A DNA stretch of 64,000 nt, from assembly GCA_964461885.1 (NCBI GenBank), contig CAYWVY010000002.1, positions 26,271-90,270 on the forward strand, read 5' to 3'. A model generated the notes under the pieces. It saw only the letters and a program-made list of their open reading frames with translations, did no database searches and was not told where the DNA came from. Source of the DNA: UBA288 sp964461885. GTDB taxonomy: Archaea; Halobacteriota; Methanomicrobia; Methanomicrobiales; Methanospirillaceae. A program made the position numbers and the translations under genes. Of the stretch, positions 57,784 to 64,000 are shown piece by piece (within the stretch, counting starts at the first letter, position 1; the number at the start of each line of letters is the position of its first letter).

Positions 57784-58650
57784 ATGGGTATGCCCGAGGT
57801 CCAGAGTTACTGCTTCGCCGACGCACTGGCCAGCTACGAGGACGCCCGTTACGTAATCCTCGGCGTCCCGTTCGACAATACCACGTCGTATCGTCCCGGC
57901 ACCCGCCTCGGCCCGAGGTCGATCCGGGAGGTCACCTACAATTTTGAGCCGTACGTCCCGGCCTTCGACCTCGACATGGACCAGGTGCCCCTCCACGACC
58001 TCGGCGATCTCGATGTGCCGGTCGTGCCCGAGGGGATGGTGGCCCAGGTCGAGGAGGCCGTGGCCGAACTCGTGCGCGACGGGAAGTTCCCGGTTCTGCT
58101 TGGTGGGGAGCATACACTCACCATCGGAGCGGTCCGGGCGGTCCGGCCCGAGTGGTACGTCGTTCTCGACGCCCATCTCGACCTTCGAAGCGAGTATCGG
58201 GGGGCCCGGTACAACCACGCCTGCACGAACCGGATCGTGTACGAGGAGGCGACGAAGAACATCGCGATCATCGGGGCCCGTTCGGGCGAACGCGATCAGT
58301 TTGAGTTCGCCAGGGACCTTGTCTGCGTCACCGCGGATGAGGTCCGGCGGGCGGGGATCCACGCAGTCCTCGATGACCTGGGAGCCGCGATCGGGTCTCG
58401 TTCGGTCTACCTCTCCATCGATGCGGACGCGATCGACTGCTGCCTGACCCCGGGCGTTGGCACGCCCGAGCCGTTCGGCCTCTCGCACTACGACGTTCGA
58501 GCCGTGGTGGAGCGGCTCGCACCGCTCTCGGTCGGGTTCGACTACGTCGAGGTCTGCCCGATCGACGACGGTCAGACGGCGGCCGTCGCGGCCGAACTGG
58601 TCCGGCTCTTCGTCGCGGCCCACTGGTCGAGCCACGGCGGGGACCGGTGA
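57784..58650 (+). CDS. speB: Agmatinase (SpeB-type ureohydrolase)
   Basis: 288 residues. Hydrolyses agmatine to putrescine and urea, the polyamine precursor step for hypusine. Ligands of the two manganese ions are all visible: H110 in G-G-E-H-T, D129-x-H131-x-D133, and D213-x-D215 in S-I-D-A-D-A-I-D; N-H-A-C is near 144-147. The start may be either of two ATGs two codons apart. Co-directional with aIF5A. Confidence 0.93.
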   Translation: MGMPEVQSYCFADALASYEDARYVILGVPFDNTTSYRPGTRLGPRSIREVTYNFEPYVPAFDLDMDQVPLHDLGDLDVPVVPEGMVAQVEEAVAELVRDGKFPVLLGGEHTLTIGAVRAVRPEWYVVLDAHLDLRSEYRGARYNHACTNRIVYEEATKNIAIIGARSGERDQFEFARDLVCVTADEVRRAGIHAVLDDLGAAIGSRSVYLSIDADAIDCCLTPGVGTPEPFGLSHYDVRAVVERLAPLSVGFDYVEVCPIDDGQTAAVAAELVRLFVAAHWSSHGGDR

Positions 58651-58655
58651 GATAT

Positions 58656-58664
58656 CCTTATTAA
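58656..58664 (+). promoter_or_regulatory. Possible TATA box for the 93-residue gene
   Basis: CCTTATTAA about 28-36 nt before the ATG at 58692. It places the transcript start near 58685 and therefore argues against the in-frame GTG at 58680. Confidence 0.45.
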
Positions 58665-58691
58665 CGGGCCCGCCTAAGAGTGGCGATCACC

Positions 58692-58973
58692 ATGGGATTT
58701 TATCAGATCGCTTACGAGGTCGAGGGGTTCACGGTCGGCCAGATCAAGAAGATGCTGGCCGAACTTGACGATGAATGCCTGCTTCTGCCGATCTCGACCG
58801 AGTCGCCGTTCTCGGACGATGTACGGTACATCCGCGTGATGAGAGAGGGCGAAAGCGGCATCTTCGAACCGATCGGGATCCTGGCGCCCGAGAACGACCG
58901 GATGATCACCCAGGAGGAGCTCGAGGGCGAGTTCGAGCACGACGAAGGGTGCGACTGCGAGGAGTGCCAGTAG
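58692..58973 (+). CDS. Small acidic protein with Cys-rich tail, unknown function
   Basis: 93 residues, strongly acidic, soluble. The first half looks like an alpha/beta fold (Y-Q-I-A-Y-E-V-E-G-F, then I-K-K-M-L-A-E-L). The end is G-C-D-C-E-E-C-Q, three cysteines in seven residues that could bind a metal or cluster. I do not recognise the family. It follows the agmatinase by 41 nt with its own weak TATA box, and an oligo-T terminator follows 17 nt after the stop. Confidence 0.65.
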   Translation: MGFYQIAYEVEGFTVGQIKKMLAELDDECLLLPISTESPFSDDVRYIRVMREGESGIFEPIGILAPENDRMITQEELEGEFEHDEGCDCEECQ

Positions 58974-58990
58974 AGCGACCTGCCATCAAC

Positions 58991-58998
58991 TTTTTTTT
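58991..58998 (+). terminator. Oligo-T terminator
   Basis: Eight consecutive Ts 17 nt after the stop of the 93-residue gene. Confidence 0.6.
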
Positions 58999-59154
58999 CA
59001 GTTTCTTCGCGCTGTCACTCTCAACGGACCCGCGCCGTCCCGTTTCGTGGTCCGGATACGCAGACACGCACCGCTTTTCCAGCGGGCCTGCCGCGAGATC
59101 ACCCGTCCCTGCTTCCCCACAACCCTCAAATCGTTGCGGACCCTCTGATCGGTG

Positions 59155-60360
59155 ATGACCTCCGACGACCTTGAGGAGCGGGCGCTCGCGCTTCACGCGT
59201 CCGCCCCCGGCAAGCTCGAGGTGCGGCCGACCGTCCCCCTCGAGACCCCCGACGACCTCGCGCTCGCCTACACCCCCGGAGTGGGAGCCGTCTGCCGAGC
59301 GATCGCGGCCGACCCGGCGGCCGCCTACCGGCTGACCGTGAAGGGGAACATGGTCGCGATCGTGACCGACGGCACGGCTGTACTCGGGCTCGGGGAGATC
59401 GGCCCGCTTGCAGCCCTGCCGGTGATGGAGGGAAAAGCCGCCCTCTTCAAGGCATTCGCCGGGATTGACGCGTTTCCGCTCTGCTTCGAAGGGCACGAAG
59501 CGGACTTCGCGGATCGAATACGGAGCATCGCACCGGCCTTCGGCGGGATCAACCTCGAGGACATCGCGGCCCCGCGGTGCTTCGAGGTCGAGGAAGCCCT
59601 GCAGGACTGCGGGATACCGGTCATGCACGACGACCAGCATGGAACCGCGATCGTCGTGCTCGCGGGCCTCCTGAATGCCTGCCGTGCGACCGGCCGCCAG
59701 TTCGAGGATCAGACGATCGTAATCGTCGGGGCCGGAGCGGCCGGGTATGCCTGCGCCCGCCTTCTCAAGTGCATCGGGTACGAAGAGGGGTACTGTCGCC
59801 CGGTTCGCGATATCATCGTCTGCGATCGGCAGGGGATCATCCACCATGGCCGGCATGGTCTCTACGCAAACAAGTACAAATATATCCTCGCTGCCGAGAC
59901 CAACCGCGAACAGCGGGCCGGGGGGATCGCCGAGGCGCTTCGCGGCGCGGACATCGTGATCGGCGTCTCGGGTCCGGGGCTGATCACGGCGGCGATGGTC
60001 CGAACCATGAATCCCGACCCGATCGTCTTCACCCTGGCAAACCCGACACCCGAGATCCGACCCGACGAGGCCCGGGCCGCGGGGGCGGCCGTGGTCGCCA
60101 CGGGACGCTCGGACTTCCCGAACCAGGTCAACAACGTGCTCGCATTTCCGGGCGTCTTCCGGGGGGCGCTCGACGCGCGGGCACCCCGAATCACGGATGG
60201 GATGAAGCTCGCAGCCGCTCACGCACTCGCGGCCTGTGTCCCCGATCCGGCACCGGACCGGATCCTACCGAGCCCCCTCGATCGTGGGGTGGCCCCGGCC
60301 GTGGCGGCTGCCGTCCGTGAGGCCGCACTCCGCGTCGCGACGGAGACTGAATGGGTGTAA
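59155..60360 (+). CDS. NAD(P)-dependent malic enzyme
   Basis: 401 residues. Oxidative decarboxylation of malate to pyruvate. The malic domain has Y-T-P-G-V-G near 42-47 and D-G-T-A-V-L-G-L-G-E-I-G. The metal-binding region includes E-D-I-A and H-D-D-Q-H-G-T-A. The NAD domain has I-V-G-A-G-A-A-G near 187-194, and the late motif is N-P-T-P-E. Length is that of the short prokaryotic form, without a phosphotransacetylase tail. The ATG at 59155 is used; a GTG one codon earlier is in frame. Confidence 0.94.
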   Translation: MTSDDLEERALALHASAPGKLEVRPTVPLETPDDLALAYTPGVGAVCRAIAADPAAAYRLTVKGNMVAIVTDGTAVLGLGEIGPLAALPVMEGKAALFKAFAGIDAFPLCFEGHEADFADRIRSIAPAFGGINLEDIAAPRCFEVEEALQDCGIPVMHDDQHGTAIVVLAGLLNACRATGRQFEDQTIVIVGAGAAGYACARLLKCIGYEEGYCRPVRDIIVCDRQGIIHHGRHGLYANKYKYILAAETNREQRAGGIAEALRGADIVIGVSGPGLITAAMVRTMNPDPIVFTLANPTPEIRPDEARAAGAAVVATGRSDFPNQVNNVLAFPGVFRGALDARAPRITDGMKLAAAHALAACVPDPAPDRILPSPLDRGVAPAVAAAVREAALRVATETEWV

Positions 60361-60704
60361 AAAGCCCGAGAGGGAAGACAGGCGCCTCAACAGGTTCGCC
60401 TGATGCCGATGCGATAGAGTAATGAGAAATGTCGCGGCCACGGCGACGAACGTCGCGATCACCGCATGACCGGGCTGAGCCGGGGGTGCTGTCGGCGGTT
60501 CCACGGGCACCCCTGAAGATCGCCTGGATCGGGCCGTACCGGGCGAACGCTTCAATCCGGTCGGTGCCTTCCCCTGAAAAACCTCTCTGCCACTGGTCGG
60601 GACTTCACCTCTTGGCGTCAAAAATGGATCCAACTGATCCGAACGGTAACCCGGTCCCCTGTCACGTCCGCCAGGTTCAACCCGTTGCACGCCACACGAC
60701 AGGT
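60361..60704. other. Intergenic stretch, nothing recognised
   Basis: About 344 nt between malic enzyme and the DUF2115 gene. Open frames run through it in both directions but show no homology that I can see. No clear TATA element. Confidence 0.5.
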
Positions 60705-61274
60705 ATGGAGATCGAGACGGTCTGTCGCCGGTGCGCAGTCGCCGGGACGAAGGGAGACCTCGGCGCCGTCATCGCGGACGCCGCGGCCAGGTATCCCTCG
60801 TTTGACCTCCAGGTGATCGGCGGCCGGCTCCGGAACGAGGTCGATCGCCTTCCTTCCCCCTACCGCGAGGCGATCCGGCCGTACTTCGCCGAGCAGGTGT
60901 TCGGAGCGTACCACGAGCTCCTCCTCATGCGGAACAGGGGTGTGTTTGCCAGGTTGACAGCCCCGATCACTGACTCCATCCGGTGTCGAGACTACTGGGA
61001 GATGGTCCCGCGTGGGTGCCGGGAGTGGGAGGAGCAACCCGATCGCCACGCACACTTCTATACGCCGCGTCACCGGTTCTTCTACTACCTGATGGCCGGA
61101 TTCTCCATGTTCGTGCTTGACCGGCCCGGCCATCCAGTCGGGACGCCCTTCCCCGGCGGCTTTCGAGTCGAGAAGAGGCGGGAGGGGTTCCTCTGCCCCA
61201 TCCGGGAGAAGGAGGGCGATCTCTGGTACTCGATCTGCAACTTCTGCCCGGCCGATCAGGCCGAGACCCTTTGA
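60705..61274 (+). CDS. DUF2115 (UPF0305) family protein
   Basis: 189 residues. Fits the methanogen family UPF0305/DUF2115: an N-terminal helical part with L-P-S-P-Y-R-E-A-I and a C-terminal cysteine pair region with F-L-C-P-I-R-E-K, then I-C-N-F-C-P-A. Function unknown; the cysteines suggest a zinc or cluster site. The ATG at 60705 was chosen from a longer open frame because homology and a local AGGTATG context begin there. It precedes the DUF2193-DUF2180 pair. Confidence 0.8.
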   Translation: MEIETVCRRCAVAGTKGDLGAVIADAAARYPSFDLQVIGGRLRNEVDRLPSPYREAIRPYFAEQVFGAYHELLLMRNRGVFARLTAPITDSIRCRDYWEMVPRGCREWEEQPDRHAHFYTPRHRFFYYLMAGFSMFVLDRPGHPVGTPFPGGFRVEKRREGFLCPIREKEGDLWYSICNFCPADQAETL

Positions 61275-61357
61275 CCAGGCCCTCTCACAGGAAACCCTTT
61301 TCTGGCCGTGCATCGACAACCAGTCAGCGGAGCTCCCCGGGGCTCCGGAGGATAGAT

Positions 61358-62860
61358 ATGGTACACGAGATCTGTCGTAAGATGATCGACGAGGCGCTTG
61401 CGGCGCAGCACGCCGATGTCGATACGGTAAAACAAAAGCGTGGCACTGAATTCCGGATCGACGATGCGAAGGCCTACGTCGAGGCCTCACGCGGCATGCG
61501 GGCAGCCGGGGACCAATCGAAGGCGGTCTTCCAGCTCCACCGCGACTCGATCGAGACCCATTTCGCGACCCTCTCGGCCCTGACCGATGCGGTCCGGCCC
61601 GAGGACGACCCGTTCGTCGAGCACTACCAGACCCCGGTCGTGCTGGCACTCCTCATCGATCAGGATCCGGCATTCGCGAAGAGCCTCGAGATCTTCGTTG
61701 AGCAGATCGGCAAGAGCGAGGCCCTGATCGGCCGTGAGTCCATCCGCCGGTACGGAGGGCTGTACGGGCCAACCTGTGTCGTCGACTTCGCGCTGATCCC
61801 CGGTTCTACCTCGAACGTGGTGAACCGCATCCTCAAGGACACCCCCATCCCGACCCAGCACAAGCAGGCCATCCTGGCCGCAAAGTCGTGGGGCATGAAC
61901 ACATCGTACGGGATCGGCGAGGTCTTCGCAAACGCGCTTGAGGCCGGGAAGACCGCGGCAGAGGCGAGCGCCGCGGAAGTCGCCCAGTTCCAGGCCATCT
62001 ATCGCGATCCGGTCGGGGCGCAGGCCGACCTGATGGACGCCGCGGGGCAGTCCTCGTTCGACCACCGCGAGTACATGGCACGATACCGCACCGGGATAGA
62101 GAGCGCGGTGAAGGCCGCTCTCGACGAGGAGGTCCACTACGCGAACATCGTGACAATACCAGCCTACTGCGTCGGGGACATTGCCCACCACATCTCGCAG
62201 TCGACGTACAACATGTGCAAGGACGACGTGGTCATGGCCGCTATCGAGGCCGCGACCGCCGTAATGGAGACGACGCTCATGGCATCGCTCGACCGCTTTA
62301 CGGACGTCTACCAGCCGCTCGCTCTCGCCACGGGTTCGACTGCCGCGGCGTCCGAGTATCTCCTCGAGCTCGACGGGTTCAACGCGCCGATGGTGGTGGA
62401 TCTGCTCACGCGGCGCTACCACAACTTCGTCCAGCTCAAGCCGAACCGGAGTGCGGCGGCCGAGCTCCACAACTGCGACTTCATGGACATGGTCTACCGG
62501 GGCTGGAAGCTGATCGACAAGGCCCGGCGGATGCAGAACGGGGCCGGCGGGACAATTGTCCCGAAGGTCGCCGGGTTCCCCGTCGACCTCGCGCCGATCC
62601 ACGAGAACGAGGTGCTGATGAACCCCCAGCGCTACACCTACCCGGCCTGTGCGATCACGGTCCGGTTCTCGGCGATGATGCGCCTCGCGGACTACCCGTG
62701 CCTGCTGACTTCGGAACCGGTCACGGCCACGATGATGACGAACATCATCGCCCTCGAACCGAAGAAGCCGGCGGCTCCGGTCCGGTCCTGCAAGGGCTGC
62801 GCGGCGGCTTCACTGGTCGAGCTCCACCACCAGTACTGCCAGTGGAGAGAGGCTGTCTAG
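61358..62860 (+). CDS. DUF2193 family protein
   Basis: 500 residues, soluble and largely helical. Recognisable as the DUF2193 family found mainly in methanogens; its biochemical role is unknown. Conserved-looking features include Q-S-S-F-D-H-R-E-Y near 228-236 and a C-terminal S-C-K-G-C-A-A-A motif. The ATG at 61358 has GGAGG 7 nt upstream. One nucleotide separates its stop from the DUF2180 ATG, so the two are coupled. Confidence 0.85.
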   Translation: MVHEICRKMIDEALAAQHADVDTVKQKRGTEFRIDDAKAYVEASRGMRAAGDQSKAVFQLHRDSIETHFATLSALTDAVRPEDDPFVEHYQTPVVLALLIDQDPAFAKSLEIFVEQIGKSEALIGRESIRRYGGLYGPTCVVDFALIPGSTSNVVNRILKDTPIPTQHKQAILAAKSWGMNTSYGIGEVFANALEAGKTAAEASAAEVAQFQAIYRDPVGAQADLMDAAGQSSFDHREYMARYRTGIESAVKAALDEEVHYANIVTIPAYCVGDIAHHISQSTYNMCKDDVVMAAIEAATAVMETTLMASLDRFTDVYQPLALATGSTAAASEYLLELDGFNAPMVVDLLTRRYHNFVQLKPNRSAAAELHNCDFMDMVYRGWKLIDKARRMQNGAGGTIVPKVAGFPVDLAPIHENEVLMNPQRYTYPACAITVRFSAMMRLADYPCLLTSEPVTATMMTNIIALEPKKPAAPVRSCKGCAAASLVELHHQYCQWREAV

Positions 62861-62861
62861 G

Positions 62862-63071
62862 ATGAAGTGCTACATCTGCGCGACCGAGGGGCGCGACTCG
62901 GATGCGGTGGCGGCCTGCATCGCCTGCGGCATGGGCGTCTGCATGGATCATGTCCGGCGCGAGGAGGTCGAACTCGTCGAGGGCGGATACCCGTTCCCCT
63001 CGAAGAAGCTCAAGAAGACCCTTCCGCGCATGCTCTGCCCCCCGTGTTACGAGGCCTACCGGAGCGAGTAG
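62862..63071 (+). CDS. DUF2180 small zinc-ribbon-like protein
   Basis: 69 residues with eight cysteines: C3 and C6 (C-Y-I-C), C-I-A-C-G-M-G-V-C in the middle, and L-C-P-P-C near the end, plus H in M-D-H-V. This treble-clef-like arrangement should bind one or two zinc ions. It matches DUF2180, a methanogen family commonly beside DUF2193. Function unknown. Confidence 0.85.
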   Translation: MKCYICATEGRDSDAVAACIACGMGVCMDHVRREEVELVEGGYPFPSKKLKKTLPRMLCPPCYEAYRSE

Positions 63072-63075
63072 GTAG

Positions 63076-63822
63076 ATGGGCGTCCCCACGCTGGGAAAGA
63101 GGGCCGTGGCCGAGGGCCTCGGCACCCTCTTCCTCGTCTACTTCGGCGCCGGCGCGGCGGCGATCACCCTGATGCTCGCGCACGGCACGACGCCCGGGAC
63201 CCCGTTCAGCATCGGGATCGGGGCCCTCGGCGGACTCGCCGACTGGTTCGCCATCGGGATGGCGTTTGCGATCGTGATCGCGGCCATGATCTACGCGCTC
63301 GGCCGGATATCGGGTGCACACCTGAACCCGGCGGTCACGATCGCGCTCGCGGCGACACGCCGGTTCTCCTGGTCGGACTCGGCCGTATACATCGTCGCAC
63401 AGCTGATCGGCGCCGCGCTCGGGTCGTTCCTCTTCGCGCTCTCGGCGGGAGCCGACGCGGTCGTGATCGGCGGGCTCGGCGCCACCGCGCCGTTTCCCGG
63501 CATCGGGATGGGGCAGGCGATCCTGGCCGAGGCGATCGGCACCTTCGTGCTGATGCTCGTGATCATGGGCGTGGCCGTCGATAGCCGCGCGCCGCCCGGC
63601 CTTGCCGGGATCGTGATCGGGCTCACAGTCGGCGGGGTCATCACCACGACCGGCAACATCGCCGGCGCCTCGCTCAACCCGGCCCGGACCTTCGGGCCGT
63701 ACCTCGCCGACACCCTGCTGGGCGGCCCGGACCTCTGGGTCCACCTCCCGATCTACATCATCGGCCCTGTCATCGGAGCCGTCGCAGCGGCGTTCCTCTA
63801 CGACTGGCTTACGGCCGACTGA
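63076..63822 (+). CDS. Aquaporin / glycerol facilitator (MIP family)
   Basis: 248 residues, six membrane helices and two half-helices with N84-P-A86 (in H-L-N-P-A-V) and N201-P-A203 (in S-L-N-P-A-R). The arginine after the second NPA forms part of the selectivity filter. The N-terminal half carries an extra Gly/Ala-rich loop (about 36-55). It moves water or small neutral solutes; which one is not decided. Starts 4 nt after DUF2180, so likely the fourth gene of that run. Confidence 0.92.
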   Translation: MGVPTLGKRAVAEGLGTLFLVYFGAGAAAITLMLAHGTTPGTPFSIGIGALGGLADWFAIGMAFAIVIAAMIYALGRISGAHLNPAVTIALAATRRFSWSDSAVYIVAQLIGAALGSFLFALSAGADAVVIGGLGATAPFPGIGMGQAILAEAIGTFVLMLVIMGVAVDSRAPPGLAGIVIGLTVGGVITTTGNIAGASLNPARTFGPYLADTLLGGPDLWVHLPIYIIGPVIGAVAAAFLYDWLTAD

Positions 63823-63833
63823 AACCGACCCAC

Positions 63834-63838
63834 TTTTT
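63834..63838 (+). terminator. Short T-rich terminator after the aquaporin gene
   Basis: CTTTTTCTT begins 11 nt after the stop codon. It is also close to the end of the convergent partial gene. Confidence 0.4.
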
Positions 63839-63862
63839 CTTGACGCCTGAGACAGCCATCCT

Positions 63863-64000
63863 TCAGCGCAGAAGAGTCCCGGGCACCCCGGGGAGATCGG
63901 TACCGGCCCCGATCCAGCATGTCCCGTCGGAGTTTTGCACGTATCTCGTCTTGAGCTCCATCGCCATGTCGCGCACAGGTTCGGGTAGTCGTAGTAGACG
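63863..64000 (-). CDS. C-terminal end of a gene running out of the window
   Basis: From the window edge (64000) to a stop at 63865-63863 one minus-strand frame is open for 45 codons. It includes R-L-P-E-P-V-R-D-M-A-M-E-L and Y-V-Q-N-S-D-G-T-C-W-I. Composition looks coding, but the family cannot be told from this piece. Confidence 0.5.
   Translation of the reverse strand, partial: RLLRLPEPVRDMAMELKTRYVQNSDGTCWIGAGTDLPGVPGTLLR

Overview
The window looks like chromosomal DNA of a high-GC hydrogenotrophic methanogen, most likely order Methanomicrobiales (Methanoculleus/Methanofollis-like; the genus is inference). The evidence is archaeal-type genes throughout (rpoD/rpoN/rpoK, eIF5A and deoxyhypusine synthase, archaeal RNase J, CDP-archaeol synthase, tetraether synthase), methanogen-specific families (methanogenesis marker 14, MptN, DUF2115, DUF2193, DUF2180), TATA-box promoters and ATGA/TGATG gene overlaps. 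A run of exactly 100 Ns at 24550-24649 is a scaffold gap, so the source is a draft assembly.

Layout. 1-5.4 kb: end of a dockerin-type protein, a wrecked DUF421 gene, a DUF389 membrane protein, a cohesin+fasciclin surface protein and the ablA-ablB pair for N-epsilon-acetyl-beta-lysine. 6.0-21.2 kb: deoxyhypusine synthase, tRNA-Ser, then a long co-directional information/isoprenoid cluster (rps13-rps4-rps11-rpoD-rpl18e-rpl13-rps9-rpoN-tRNA-Pro-rpoK-eno-rps2-MEMO-mvk-ipk-fni-RNase J-idsA-gltX-cruF-like). It encodes most of the alternative mevalonate route to long prenyl diphosphates and ends in a carotenoid gene.

21.2-37.4 kb is an accessory region with low gene density, several pseudogenes and less GC-biased codon use in places. 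It holds a pile of gene fragments (21.3-22.1 kb), an rSAM/arsenosugar-type cluster interrupted by the gap (22.3-26.0 kb), a SOUL heme protein, two unknown genes plus a B12-type radical SAM enzyme, DUF1059, a stand-alone fasciclin protein, a class II photolyase, a dead copy of the cruF-like gene, and a three-gene operon (CrtI-, CrtB- and lycopene-elongase-like). That operon is preceded by imperfect direct repeats and faced by a small winged-helix protein. Together these suggest C50 carotenoid synthesis and light protection in an anaerobe.

37.5-64 kb is core metabolism: marker 14, MptN (methanopterin tail), an OCD-family dehydrogenase, tetraether synthase beside CDP-archaeol synthase, pyrE, purD, argF, a glycosyltransferase, flavodoxin, purH, the bacterial-type grpE-dnaK-dnaJ operon, an IMPase-like gene followed by NAD kinase (the order of the fused MJ0917), eIF5A with an agmatinase, malic enzyme, and a DUF2115-DUF2193-DUF2180-aquaporin run. 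Several gene-free stretches (5.5-6.0, 26.0-27.0, 27.6-28.2, 31.4-31.9 kb) hold nothing I recognise. No CRISPR array, rRNA or intact insertion sequence was seen.
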